A model generated the notes under the pieces. It made no database searches. It was not told the DNA's origin and saw only the letters and a list, made by a program, of their open reading frames with translations. Position numbers and translations under genes: made by a program. Of a stretch of 64,000 bases of DNA, positions 26,280 to 42,812 are shown one piece after another (the stretch's first letter is position 1; each line of letters starts with the position of its first letter). The stretch lies in assembly GCF_027172205.1 (NCBI RefSeq), contig NC_070612.1:31707183-31771182 (forward strand), in the 5' to 3' direction. The stretch is from Podarcis raffonei (taxonomy: Eukaryota > Chordata > Lepidosauria > Squamata > Lacertidae).

Positions 26280-26406
26280 CCAGCTAGCAGTTTGAGGGGT
26301 ACGTTGCTCTCTGGCTTATGGGATTCCCCATACGCACTTGGTTGGTCACTGTGAGAACAGGATACTGGACTATAGGCCTTTGGTCTGATCATGCAGGACT
26401 CTTGTG
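26280..26406 (+). repeat. CR1-type 3' end fragment
   Basis: The segment ggtcactgtgagaacaggat, followed by a decayed ggtctgatcatgcaggactc, matches the 3' end of the CR1-like family in sense orientation. Confidence 0.5.
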
Positions 26407-27043
26407 TTAAGTGAAAAACTGTTATTTGTTTTGGAGACCTGGGAAGAGCCAACAAATGGAAGTATCTGTGGCAGAGTAAATACAGCAATTCCTTTCATTT
26501 GACCAAACAGTGAAAATGAATGCCAGATACGTGAGATCTTAAAAAGTTACCTATAACTTAATTCAAATGCAGATGTGCAAAGCAAGTGAAAAATGTAAAC
26601 ACAAGTGTTCCCATAGTGGTAAGTTAACTTGTCATCTGAGTGTGCTTCAAGTGAAGTAGTTAGAAACTGGAAGCTTAACTAGATAGACCCATTGTCTGAT
26701 CATCACTGATGCTCAGAATTAAAAAGGAGCTATGTTGTTTGGAATACAAACTTTATGGCAGTGATTAATCAAGCCTCCTTCCATAAAACAAATGCCTCAA
26801 ACCCTAGAACTAGGGAGATAAAAAATTTGTTTTGGAAATAAAACATATTTCAAGACCATCTTTCTTAAGCTCTGCTAAACAAAACCTGGGACCCTTGCAG
26901 GATGTACCTACCCATAGCCCAATAATGACTTCCTTAATTAAAGAAAAGGTACTAAATATGTTGAACTTTCATTTCTAAACAATCTATGTATAATGCCGAA
27001 ACCACTTTTTTAAAAACCACAAAGGTATTTCTTATAAGAAAAC

Positions 27044-27049
27044 TTTATT
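27044..27049 (-). terminator. RPS23: Polyadenylation signal of RPS23 (minus copy)
   Basis: AATAAA on the minus strand lies 25 bp after the stop codon. This gives the very short 3' UTR usual for ribosomal protein genes. Confidence 0.85.
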
Positions 27050-27073
27050 GATCATCTTGATAACAACATAACT

Positions 27074-30102
<3,029 letters not shown>

Positions 30103-30243
30103 CGTGCCGTCCGACGATCCCGAGGAGGAAAGAGAAAGGCCCACAATCCACCGCGGCAAAGAGACCCCGCTCCGAGGACCTCGGGAATGGGCTGCCTAAG
30201 CCGGTGCCTAACCGGGGAGGGTAAAGTTTGAGCTGGTTGGCAA

Positions 30244-30254
30244 AAGATGGCGGC
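30244..30254 (+). promoter_or_regulatory. YY1 consensus site
   Basis: AAGATGGCGGC is a full match to the YY1 motif. It lies about 105 bp upstream of the likely start of the minus-strand RPS23. Confidence 0.7.
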
Positions 30255-30264
30255 TGCCGCGCGA

Positions 30265-30284
30265 TGCATTGTGGGAGTCGTAGT
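30265..30284 (-). promoter_or_regulatory. ZNF143 (SBS-type) site
   Basis: On the minus strand this reads ACTACGACTCCCACAATGCA, close to the ZNF143/Staf consensus found in many vertebrate housekeeping promoters, 11 bp from the YY1 site. Confidence 0.7.
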
Positions 30285-30514
30285 TCTCAGGCCGCGCCAT
30301 CTCTGCCGCCCCCTCCCCCTCAGATATTAAAAGGAAAAGACTACACACACCGTTCTTTTCTGTGCTTATACGTAAGGGGTGTGTGTGTTACAGAGGTAGG
30401 AAGACTTTGCAGCCGGTGTTCTGGTCGCTACTTTACGCCTTTATTTCTCGCGCGTGGTACCGTGTGGCCTCTTCCACCACGGAGAAGCTACGGCTAGAGC
30501 GCCTCTTAGGCCAT

Positions 30515-30526
30515 CCAATATGGCCG
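30515..30526 (+). promoter_or_regulatory. CCAAT / YY1-like site
   Basis: ccaatatggccg overlaps a CCAAT box and a near match to the YY1 core (ATGGCNGC type), about 270 bp upstream of the likely plus-strand start. Confidence 0.4.
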
Positions 30527-30538
30527 CTTTTATTTAAA

Positions 30539-30547
30539 GCCGGAAGT
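30539..30547 (+). promoter_or_regulatory. ETS/GABP-like site
   Basis: GCCGGAAGT matches the ETS-family consensus common in ribosomal protein promoters. Confidence 0.5.
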
Positions 30548-30843
30548 TGACTCCCGCCCCCTCAACCTGCACGTTCCTAATTTATCAGCAGAGCTTCAAG
30601 TTATTTCTTGACACGCATACACACACCCTTCAGCTTTCGGCACCCGCTCGGCGCTTCGTTTTCACAGCCACCTCTTTCACCTCAGTGAGGCGTTTCGGAA
30701 GGAAGGGAGACAGGCGCGAAAGTGGACGCCCCGCGTGAGGTCCTCGGCGAGAAGCTGCCGCGGTGGGTTGTGGGTCATCCTCGCTCTCTCCCTCTCTTTC
30801 AGGCTCCTTCGGGCAAACCGGCAGCAGCTGCAGCAGGAGGAAG

Positions 30844-33779
<2,936 letters not shown>

Positions 33780-33804
33780 TATCTGTGATGCTGCATTCAG
33801 CTAT

Positions 33805-33810
33805 AATAAA
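33805..33810 (+). terminator. RPS23: Polyadenylation signal of RPS23 (plus copy)
   Basis: AATAAA begins 26 bp after the stop codon, spacing almost equal to that of the minus copy. Confidence 0.85.
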
Positions 33811-35629
33811 ACTTCTCATTTGACAATATGTTTCTGAGGAATCTTTTCATAGTAGCCCAGCTTTTTGTAGTATGGAAGTAATTTCACAGCAGAATTCTCT
33901 CTTGTACAAGTTGGGTTGTTTTAACTTTTACATGCCTTTTCTTACTGGTCCTGTGCAAGTGTGGTTTCTAGTTGGTCTGTATATGATTGCAGCCTCAGTT
34001 GCAGAAGAATTTGGTTCCATTCTGAACCAAGGAAATGAAAGCGGTATAAAGGAATGTCTACATATTAGCGACACCTTAAAATTCATTGAGTCAGTTCTTT
34101 AATACTTGTGCAGCAGTGTGTCACTTTCTTTTAAATATTGACATAACTAAAAGTTAAATGACAATTTTTGCTTGATGCTTATGTTGCTGGGCTTGCTTAT
34201 TAAAAAAAGGAGAAAACTAGCCTTTTAAGGAAAAAATGATTTTTGGCAGAACACAATAGTCCATATTTGTTTTTAGATAATGGCCTTTTGCTTGGAGTCT
34301 TAAAATGACTTACTTTGACATGCTGCCATTGATTGGTTGAAGGCTACAAGGCTTTGTTCACTTAGTAGGAAATAAGCCTATTAAAACCAGTGGGACAGAG
34401 TTCTGAGTAAATTGGATAGATTTATGAAATTTCCTTTAAATTATCGATTGAAGCTTGCATAGGAGACTGAGACCAACCTATTTTAATTACTGATTTACTG
34501 AGACAATTTAATGCAGGTTTATTTGACTCTTCAGAGGTAATCTGCAATTAGAGTAAAGTATTCTGTTCCACATTTATCCTTGGATTCTCAGCAGCCTTGC
34601 TGTGGCCTTTCACTTGTATACATATTAAACCAAGATTAATATTTTGACGTTCCATTCCTGTCTAATGTCAAGGAGTCGCCGACCTGCCTTGGATGTCAGC
34701 TGCTGTATATCCCAGCCCCAAGGTTCAGCTATACCTGTGCAATGGTAAAGCTGCAGTATCAGAGAGATTAAGCAGACAGAAACTGTGTGATATACCGTAG
34801 GTGTGCTCTGTCCACAATGTCATGTGTTGCATGCATGCAGTGCACTCCAAAGCTATTATCAGAACACAAACACAAGATGGATTATAGTACGCAGGCCCAT
34901 GAGCCTAGCAGCACAGATGTTCTGCTCTACACGCTCAAGTGGCTGGTGTCTTAACGACACCATAAACCAATAAGATGTTGCCTGGCAAATGGCTGCCTAT
35001 TTGCACTGTTGAATTATTCTTGTGCCTAAACAAGGGAGCAGCTCTCCCAACCGTAATAAATGGAGAAGTGCAAGGGCTACCATGGCCAGAGAAGCATAAC
35101 ATGTTGAAAGGAGACTACACAGAGGACAGAATTGCAGCTAGGCAGGTTGGAGGATAGGATACCAATTTCATTGCACATTTCATAGCAGGATTGCACAGAA
35201 GCCGTCTTAGAGCACAGGAGCAGGATGCTAGACTGGCTCAAATGGAACTGTTCCCTCGGGAGTAGGGGGGGAGGGAGATCCTGAACAGGTGTAAGATTTG
35301 GACAAATAGCTACGTCTGAGTGTGCTATTTAGCTCAAACTTAGGGAATTTTTCTCAATTGTATATAGATTATGCCTACAAAATGCTTGTTGCATAGTAGA
35401 AAATAACATTTACAAAGCTTTGTTATGGTTGAGAACGTTGTACCTGTTCTGTGCTGTTACCCAAGCACTTATGGGCCTATGCATTATAACTCAATAACCA
35501 GATGAGAGGGAGTGATAAGAGGGGAAGAGGAACACACAGACCTTTCATTGTGGGGTGGGTGTGTGCGTGTGTGCGCGTGCCAGCTGGGGAAATGTGCGCG
35601 TGCCAGCCGGGTTTCTATTGCTCCCTATG

Positions 35630-35700
35630 CCAATAATAATAATAATAATAATATCTTTATTGTCATTGCCCCCTCTCAGGGACAACGAAATTACTCAATC
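35630..35700 (+). repeat. (AAT)n plus LINE-like tail
   Basis: (AAT)n is followed by tatctttattgtcattgccc. The same tail text, atctttattgtcattgtccc, occurs at 55537-55556, so this is a dispersed family. Confidence 0.5.
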
Positions 35701-35989
35701 TTTTCATACAATACTTACGTTAGGATGGGTTGTGTCCTGGGTTTTTTAAGTACTGATTTTGATCAAATACTAGTGATATCATTAGATTGCTGCTTTAAGC
35801 CCTGCTTTCCCCAAAACATCCCCAGATTTACTTAGGCTGTTTTCCATTGTTTAAAATTGTTCAAAAGACTGTTTATGTTTGCTCAGAGACACATTTACTC
35901 TATTTGTTCTTGGCTCAGATAGCTTGTGGCCCGGTTTAAATTTTTCTCCACCTGGCAATGGGGGCCAGAAATAATTTTTAAAACAAGGG

Positions 35990-36065
35990 GAAAGAGCTTG
36001 TGCTTGGCATGCCGAAGGTCCCAGTTCCAATCTCTCAGCTTCAGGTAGTACTTGGAAAAACCTGC
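35990..36065 (+). repeat. tRNA SINE fragment
   Basis: The text gcttgtgcttggcatgccga, followed by aggtcccagttccaatctct, is the tRNA-like head of the SINE family seen at 174-366. Confidence 0.5.
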
Positions 36066-37097
36066 CTTTCAATAGAACTTACCTCTGAGTAGAAATTGTT
36101 AGGATTGTGCTGTATTTATCTATGTAAGTCACACCACCAGGAACTGACCTGACAGTATTTTATGGCTACTTACGGAAACACAAGTGGTCATAAAACAATA
36201 TTCTGTCAAGAAGGGGGGAATATTGGAGGTGTGATGGCTTTGTAGTGTGTGCCCAAAAAACGATTCAGTAAGTCTGTGCGGGTATGAAAATGACAGTCAC
36301 ATTAAAAGGGCGTGTACCTGTTTCATCTTCAAGCAGCTGTGATGTGTGAAGGCTATTGCACTTCACAAAGTGTTTAGCGTGAAGGGATCTTCAGTCCTGA
36401 TGTGTCACCAGCTTTCTCTGTTCAGAGGTTTTCTCACCTCTGCTTGCCTGAGGAGGTGCTAGTCGCATGTATGAATTATCCATGCTGAAAACTATAAAAC
36501 CTGGGGCTGTTGCCATTCCTTGGATGTAAATGTAGGCTGTGTATAATCCTTCAGGCATTAGGCAGCGCAGCTGGTGTCTTCAGGTCTTCATCAATGTTTA
36601 TGTAATCCTGGTCGACACAAGGTTTGCTGAGTTGTGCAACATGTTCTGACTTCTTGCCGAATGTGTAGAACCAGAGAGAATTGGGACATTGGCTGCCTCT
36701 GTTAGGGGAGCAAAGAAGCACTACTGCCTAACCATTCTGTATCTTTCACATCAAATAGCAGTGTTCCCCAAACAGTTTTCTGTCAGGAAGATCTAAGAAG
36801 ATACCGCCTTCCCTGCCTATGCTTTTCTTTTTAATATCACCCGTAAAAGTTGTGGAATTTCACACTGGCCAGCTACATGGATTTACTGTGAACATTCTTG
36901 GCTGGTGCCAGGCAAGAGGATTCCAGGTGGGTAGGCAAAGAGATGTCAGCAAGGCAAAAGAAAAGAAGAAGAAGAGGTGGGTCATTTACCATTGCGAAGA
37001 GCCTCCATATTGAACCTGTTTGTGTGAGGTACCATGCTGCGTTGCCATTATGGCTCTGTGACACCTCCAGGCTCAGACAATGAGTAGACTACTTTCA

Positions 37098-37160
37098 ATG
37101 AGGTGCCCTCCAGATATTATTGGACCAGAACTCCCATCAGCCCCAGCCAGCATAATGGGA
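37098..37160. mobile_element. Hairpin MITE, half copy
   Basis: The text tgccctccagatattattgg ... agaactcccatcagccccag is one arm and the centre of the foldback family. Confidence 0.5.
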
Positions 37161-37249
37161 GTTAAGAACCAACAAGGACCACCTCTTTCCATATGAACCT
37201 ATCCAAACCCTGGGATCATTGTGTGCCTCTTCCTTGAGAAGTCCGGAGG

Positions 37250-37925
37250 TTGGCAACATGAAAATGGGTCTTCTCTCGAGTGGCTCCCAGTCTGGGGAAT
37301 GTTCTCCCCAGGGAAGTTTGCCTGGCGCCTTCATTATACACCTTTAAAGGTAAAGGGACCCCTGACCATTAGGTCCAGTCGTGACCGACTCTGGGGTTGC
37401 GCGCTCATCTCGCTCTATAAGCCGAGGGAGCCGGCGTTTGTCCGCAGACAGCTTCTGGGTCGTGGCCACCATGACTAAGCCGCTTCTGGCGAACCAGAGC
37501 AGCACACGGAAACGCCGTTTACCTTCCCGCCGGAGCGGTACCTATTTATCTACTTGCACTTTGACGTGCTTTCAAACTGCTAGGTTGGCAGGAGCAGGGA
37601 CTGAGCAACGGGAGCTCACCCCGTCGCGGGGATTCGAACCGCCAACCTTCTGATCGGCAAATCCTAGGCTCTGTGGTTTAAACCATAGCACCACCCGTGT
37701 CCCTTATACACCTTTAGGCGCCTGGCAAAAATGTTCCTTTTTAACCAGGACTTTGGTTGATTTGATTGACATCCTATGCCCTTTTAAAATGGGGGGGTTG
37801 GGGGGAGGGGAGTTATTGGCATTTATTTATTTATTTGTTTGTTTGTTTGTTTGTTTGTCTTGTATTTTGATTTTATTCTGTGATCCGCCCTGAGACCTCT
37901 GGGTATAGGATGGTATAATAATAAT
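37250..37925 (+). mobile_element. L2-like LINE 3' end, split by a SINE
   Basis: Left part (about 37250-37346): decayed C-terminal coding text (tggctcccagtctggggaat ... ccccagggaagtttgcctgg). Right part (37717 on): tggcaaaaatgttccttttt ... gtgatccgccctgagacctc, then a triplet microsatellite. The Sauria SINE between them has a perfect target duplication, so the two parts were once contiguous. Confidence 0.65.
37347..37703 (-). mobile_element. Sauria-type SINE, well preserved, with target duplication
   Basis: Minus orientation. Box B (ggttcgaatcc) and the body (agcggcttagtcatggtggc) are clear. A perfect 13-bp direct repeat, ttatacaccttta, lies at 37334-37346 and 37704-37716. It is the best preserved of the three SINE copies and sits inside an L2-like LINE. 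Confidence 0.9.
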
Positions 37926-37926
37926 A

Positions 37927-37962
<36 letters not shown>
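37917..37962. repeat. (AAT/GAT)n microsatellite
   Basis: A run of aat units passing into atg units at the 3' end of the L2-like LINE. Confidence 0.9.
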
Positions 37963-38455
37963 TCTGTTAGGCCCCACATTGGCTACCTCATGCCTGCTGA
38001 ATACCAGCCATTGGATGCAGGGCAACAATGGGAGATCTGGCAGTGACTGACCAGAAGTAAGACCTTGGGGTCATCGTGGATAACTCGAAGATGTTGACCC
38101 AGTGTGCAGCAGCAGCTTTTAAAAAAATCATTCCGTGTTAGGGCTCATTAAGAAAGGGGTTGAAAATAAAACTGCTAATATCAGAGTTTCATTGTAACAA
38201 ATCTATGTGAGGTGACATTTGGTGCGGTTCTGGCTCCTCACCTCAGGAAGGCTATTGTAGAGCAGGAAGAGGTTCAAAAAAGGGCAACCATAATGATCAA
38301 TGGGCAGGAGCAACTCTCCTATGAGGTAATACAGCAGCATTTCAGGTTTTTTAGTTAAGAGGTGAGTAAGACGACTTGGTATAGGGTGTATAAAATTATG
38401 CACGAAGTGGGATAGAAAAAAGTGTTTCTCTTCCATAATATTAGAAAGCAAGGTG

Positions 38456-38615
38456 AATCATGCACACTGTAACTTTAAAGCCCCTCCAAAATATATTATT
38501 TCCTTCAAAGAATAACCTCACAGAGCTACTGTTCCCACCAACTCTTACAGTGCCCAGAATTCACTTGAAGGGGGAAAAAAGTGGACTTTGAATGTGCTTT
38601 AAAGGTGTTGTGTGT
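38456..38615. mobile_element. Foldback repeat (hAT-like non-autonomous), degraded
   Basis: The text cacagagctactgttcccac ... acagtgcccagaattcactt and tgaatgtgctttaaaggtgt belongs to a family also at 46560-46680 and 52940-53130. Its classification is inference. Confidence 0.45.
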
Positions 38616-38815
38616 ACATTCGGTGAACGTTTGTCAACTCAAGACAGACAAAGGAGAGTACATCTTTGCTCAGTACATAGTTAAACGATGGAATTTGTTC
38701 CCACAATATGCAGTGGTGGCTTTAAAAGAGGTTTAGATAAATTTGTGGAAGATCAGGCCATCCATGGCTACAAGCCATGATGACTGTGTTATTAGAGGTA
38801 ATATGTCTCTTATTA

Positions 38816-39110
38816 ACCTATCCATTCTTAAGGAAATCAGCCCTGAGTGCTCACTGGAAGGACAGATCGTGAAGCTGAGGCTCCAATACTTTGGCCACCT
38901 CATGAGAAGAGAAGACTCCCTGGAAAAGACCCTGATGTTGGGAAAGATGGAGGGCACAAGGAGAAGAGGGCGACAGAGGACGAGATGGATGAACAGTGTT
39001 CTCGAAGCGACTAAAATGAGTTTGACCAAACTGCGGGAGGCAGTGGAAGACAGAAGTGCCCGGCATGCTCTGGTCCATGGGTCACGACTAAACGACTAAA
39101 CAACAACAAC
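38816..39110 (+). mobile_element. BovB (RTE) LINE 3' end with 13-bp target duplication
   Basis: The open frame reads QYFGHLMRREDSLEKTLMLG, then KMEGTRRRGRQRTRWMN ... SKLREAV-type text and VHGSRLND, the C-terminus of BovB ORF2. It ends in a caacaacaac tail. A perfect direct repeat, atgtctcttatta, flanks it at 38803-38815 and 39111-39123. It is 5'-truncated to about 295 bp, and the coding part is unbroken, so the copy is fairly recent. It lies inside a CR1-like LINE. Confidence 0.9.
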
Positions 39111-39244
39111 ATGTCTCTTATTACTGTTTTCTTGGGACTCAGCAGTGGGGAGAATGGAAATCCTGTTTGTGGGCTTCAGGACAGGATGTGAGGACAGGAT
39201 ATTGGGCTGGCCTGATCCAGCAGAGTTCTTCTTATGTTAGATGG

Positions 39245-40955
39245 TAGCTGTGCACTCAATTCTGTAAAGGCAAGACTTCTACTGATGTGCTCCTTTCAGC
39301 TTACAATGCTAGCAGGAAAAGGCCAGCCTAACCTTATCAACCCATCTCTTGTTTTTGCTTTGAGATGATGGCTGCATTACAGCTCATTTTTCTGCACAAT
39401 GCTAGTAGGTGAAGAAATGCCCGCACAGCAGTTCCCAAATTGCTTACCATGCTGGAGTCCACTTGTCTTTATTTGGATTTCAAGGAGGCTCTTAGAAATG
39501 GCTGGACTCACGCTTGCATCCGGAAAGCGGATTTTGATGATCGTTGCGGCATACCATTGGCAACATCCTTTCTGCAAGTTTAAAACCAAATACCTTTTCT
39601 AATGATAACACATTCAGTTGCAGAATCTGAAGGACGGTCAGCGTACATTTTTGGCCCAGTTACTGCTGACAACTTACATCTCGCCTACTTAGTTATTAGT
39701 AATTTTTCTTTCCCCAAGGTCTTGTCTTCTGACAAAGGAGGAGACAGATGTGGGAATTTTAAAAAGAACAGTGAAGCTGTGCAAATGTGCTGATAGATAA
39801 GGGTAAAACTTGCAAGTGTTTGCATCTTTGGTCACTGAAGCATTCATGTATGGAAGAGAGGTTTTTGCTGGAAATATTTTCATTTCTGGATTGATGGCCC
39901 CAGAAAGCTTAAGAGAGAGGGCATAAATGTAGTCCTAGGATCATTGGGAGTTAGCCCTGGGACCTGTTTTCAGTGGAACATATGACCAGTAGGAATAAGG
40001 CAGTCTCTCTGAGCTTATAAAGTGTTATTTTCCTTACTAGTTTCCAATCCGACTCAGCTGGGAGTGGGGAGATCATGTTCTCACAAGCATACCGTTATCA
40101 TGTTTTTGTACTCAGTATCATTTTGATCTGGCGTGTTTTTTTAAATGCTCTCTGGAAGACTCGTGGCAGAGAAAAGTTTCTTTTGACCAGTCCCCCCCCC
40201 CTATAATTATAGAGGTAAAAATGTTGCTGCCATATATGAATTAATGTCTTTTAAATGCTTCTAAAGTATGTAGACGGGTTCTCCTCCAGCCCTTCTTTTT
40301 ATTCCCTCAATAAGGTGAGTTGAAATAATTTGAATCCTGTCTGTTTACATCAACTGAAATTCCCCCCCCACCCCAGTTCCCCTTCTGATCTTTATTTATC
40401 TCCACAAACAAATGTTTTACTGTGGTTTCTTTTTTTCTTCTTCATAAAAAGGGGTGTGTTTTCTGCCAATGCACCTCAGCCATTACGGTGGTCTGATTCC
40501 TCTCTTTGTTTGGTTAGGCTGGGCTTTTGTTGTAATATCTGCATTTGGGTTTCCTGTCAAATGAAAAGTGATCTGGACGCATACGGGCTGGAGAAGGATT
40601 TGGAGATTATCGTATACTCTCTGTATCACTCGAGGAAAAAAATAATTAAAGATGGTAAATCCCAAAGCCTAATGGCTGCAGATGCTAAACCCCCTGCTTA
40701 ATCCTATATCTAGGTTGCATTTGACTGGCCTTCTTAATCGGTCATTTCTTCACATGATCACATCAGTAGGTATATGACACTAGCTAGTAAGCAATAAAGG
40801 CAGCATATATTCAGGGATGCATACATTGGACCCAAAGAACAACTAAATTCTTTCATCCAAATTTTGCAATCCAAATAAATTTATTAAACTTTTAAGATGT
40901 CACGGGACTCTTCATTATTTTTATTGCAGCAGATGAACCTGATTAATACATCATC
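39245..40955. other. Unassigned stretch before ATP6AP1L
   Basis: No gene or named repeat is visible. An open frame at 40330-40701 (123 codons) has no recognisable motif and is rejected. Poly-C and poly-T runs occur near 40190 and 40360-40440. Confidence 0.5.
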
Positions 40956-40959
40956 ATCA

Positions 40960-41084
40960 TCATTACTATTATTAGGCAGCCCTGTTCAGGGAAGTTTTTA
41001 ATGTGTGACATCTTAGTGTATTTTTGGTCTTTGTGGAAGCCGCCCAGAGTGGCTGGGGAAACCCATCCAGGTGGGTGGGGTACA

Positions 41085-41129
<45 letters not shown>

Positions 41130-41130
41130 T
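40960..41130 (+). repeat. L2-like LINE 3' tail plus (AAT)n
   Basis: The text ccctgttcagggaagttttt ... gccgcccagagtggctgggg ... gtggggtacaaataataata is the same 3' end as at 4379-4733, followed by about 15 AAT units. Confidence 0.7.
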
Positions 41131-41279
41131 ACTACTATCCTCCTCCTCCCAGTGGCAGACCTTGGGATCTCAAATTTCAGTGGCGCCCTGTGTGATGCCA
41201 TAAGTTGCCCGCCTTCTCATGCTCCATTCTAAATTTCCAGAGTCTACTGTTGTTCCCCTGAGGCTTAGTTCCCAGTGTG

Positions 41280-42760
41280 ACGGAAGCGGTCACACTCCCT
41301 GTAATCCACCTCTCCTCCTCTTCCACCCTTTACCATAAGTTCACAGGGTGGAGAAACATAAAAAGACAGTATTACAATCAATTAAAACAGTTAATCAGAA
41401 TAATGGAGTGGCTCCTAACACCTTTATATACCTCAGGTGTCGAGGGCAAGGGTAAAGAGATATATTCACATCATATGTCAATGCAGATGTAGATGGATTT
41501 ATTTTGCCCAATTTATTCAGCTTCCATTCTTTGGATTTAGGATTTTATGAGCAAGGGCTGAAATAATGAGAAAGGGCAAATGAACGGAGAGCAGTTTACA
41601 GCAATGAAGGACACTGGAGCCTATAATTCTTGAGAGTCCTTGATCATTCGACGTCTCCTTGCTGGAGGTCCCTGTTTCAATACGTGCTGCTCAGATGTTT
41701 CAAGCTTTCATGCATTACTCCACACAAAGCTACATTTTGCACCAGCAGGCAGTGGGGGGCTGTGCTGCTTACCTGATTTCCTAATGCTGGGGTTACTGCT
41801 AGTTACTGGCAGGGAAAGGGTGAGGTGGCAGGGAGATTGGTTCCACCACTGCCCCTGAACCAGACCAACCTGCTCCTCCTGCTTGCCCCTTTCCCTTCTT
41901 GGTAACCAGCAGTGAATCTGGTGTTGGGAAGCCAGGTCAGCGGTTTAGCCCACCCTCCCTTTCCAACCATTAGTGATAGAGATCAGAGTGGTGGTGCTGG
42001 GCAAGAATGAGAGAGACTCGGGTTCAAATTCTGCTCTGCCATTAACCCTCCTCCTCCACATTTCCCCAATTTAAAGTCCAGTCCTTCATATTTCCACATC
42101 ACTGTGATTTTTTAATTAATTTTATAAAAAAGGTTCTCGCAAAACTTTGTCAGCATTTTAGTGTACATTTCTCCTACCACACACATTTTTCTATGCAATT
42201 TAAACGAGCACGTTTTTGCAAGCAATTTCCTCTAGTAGAATGCATTTTTTTGTATATATTTTTCCACGAATATGTGCATTTTTGTGCGCAGTATTTGCTT
42301 TGAAAACTGCATCGCAAAAATTCAAAGAACTGTGAATTTCAAAGGATACCTGCCCCCCATCCCTAACTGCAGTCTTCTCTTCATTTAGGGAGCTAGTACG
42401 GAAGCGCACTTGTCAAAAGACGCTTCTTAATGACCAGCTCTATTTCCTCAAGTGTTCAGTTGCGTCTCTCCCCCCCCCCCCCCGCTGGCATGAATTGTAA
42501 GTCATAAAAGAAAGCTGGCTCTATTCAATAGAGAAAGACAGCTCAGGACAGCCTCTTACTATGTATAGAGAGTCTAGAGTAGCCCATGTGGCCTCAGATG
42601 CTGCTTTCCATTGGTTGGCTGTGCTATCCATCACATGGTTCATGAGACTACTGGCTCAGCTCTCGTTGCTACACATGAACAGATGTGCTCGGTCTGGAGG
42701 GACCGATTCATTTCTCAATGGAAAGCAACACCACCTTTAGGCTTTTACTTCTCTTTTTCT
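41280..42760. other. Unassigned stretch upstream of the possible first ATP6AP1L exon
   Basis: No exon with a signal peptide could be supported. It contains a poly-C run at about 42467-42483 and otherwise nothing I recognise. Confidence 0.4.
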
Positions 42761-42766
42761 GTGTAG

Positions 42767-42812
42767 GATTCTCAGCCCCTGTGGACCAAATATTTGGAAG
42801 GATGGAGAGGAG
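42767..42812 (+). CDS. Possible upstream exon of ATP6AP1L
   Basis: A 46-bp segment lies between a good acceptor (cttttactt...gtgtag) and a strong donor (GTAAGT). Read in the phase needed to join the exon at 49351, it encodes FSAPVDQIFGRMER plus the first two bases of Ser or Arg. The junction then reads RSFFAFSDQDLLQ. Phase agreement at both ends is the only support, and I do not recognise the peptide. If it is real, the true start and a signal peptide lie further upstream and were not found. Otherwise it is a chance splice-site pair. Confidence 0.35.

Larger units (their letters stand above)
11380..27024. other. Intergenic stretch between ATG10 and RPS23
   Basis: I find no spliced or intact gene here. 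The longest open frames (for example 16814-17206 and 26001-26354) have no recognisable motifs, and several run through repeats. The stretch holds the hairpin MITEs, LINE tails and SINE fragments listed separately, several short copies of a repeat containing text like agtgggacttacgaatgagtag (near 21500 and 24380), and otherwise AT-rich sequence without visible features. Confidence 0.6.
30103..30843. promoter_or_regulatory. CpG-rich divergent promoter shared by two RPS23 genes
   Basis: About 740 bp separate the two start codons, and 29800-30900 is strikingly richer in GC and CpG than the flanks. On the minus strand a pyrimidine tract, CCTTTCTCTTTCCTCC, begins near 30139. On the plus strand a tract ending ctctctttc begins near 30787. 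Both fit the 5'TOP starts of ribosomal protein mRNAs and would place the two start sites about 650 bp apart. Between them lie YY1-, ZNF143- and ETS-like sites. No strong TATA box is placed for either start. Bidirectional use is inference; two adjacent independent promoters are equally possible. Confidence 0.7.
33811..37084. other. Intergenic stretch downstream of RPS23 (plus copy)
   Basis: No gene is visible. Contents include a tRNA SINE fragment (35990-36065) and a microsatellite with a LINE-like tail (35630-35700). An AC/GC-rich patch near 35560-35610 repeats gcgcgtgccagc twice. The rest is AT-rich without recognisable features. Confidence 0.55.
37975..39240 (+). mobile_element. CR1-like LINE 3' part, interrupted by two later insertions
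   Basis: Segments read in order: taagaccttggggtcatcgt ... gcagcagcagcttttaaaaa; gaggttcaaaaaagggcaac; aaagaggtttagataaattt ... gccatccatggctacaagcc; and the end ttgggctggcctgatccagc ... cttcttatgtta. This is the usual order of a CR1-type ORF2 end and 3' UTR. A foldback DNA repeat interrupts it at about 38456-38615, and a BovB copy at 38816-39110. The coding part is heavily decayed. Confidence 0.65.

Noticed and set aside
26001-26354. Open frame of 117 codons
   Set aside because: The end lies in a CR1-type tail and the rest has no recognisable features.
38743-39099. Open frame of 118 codons as a host gene
   Set aside because: It is the C-terminal coding end of the BovB copy.
40330-40701. Open frame of 123 codons as the ATP6AP1L N-terminus
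   Set aside because: It has a hydrophobic run, but no donor in the needed phase and no similarity to the family.
41780-41822. A short hydrophobic start (MLGLLLVTG) followed by a GT donor, as the ATP6AP1L signal-peptide exon
   Set aside because: The phase to 42767 or 49351 was not convincing and the surrounding sequence looks repetitive.
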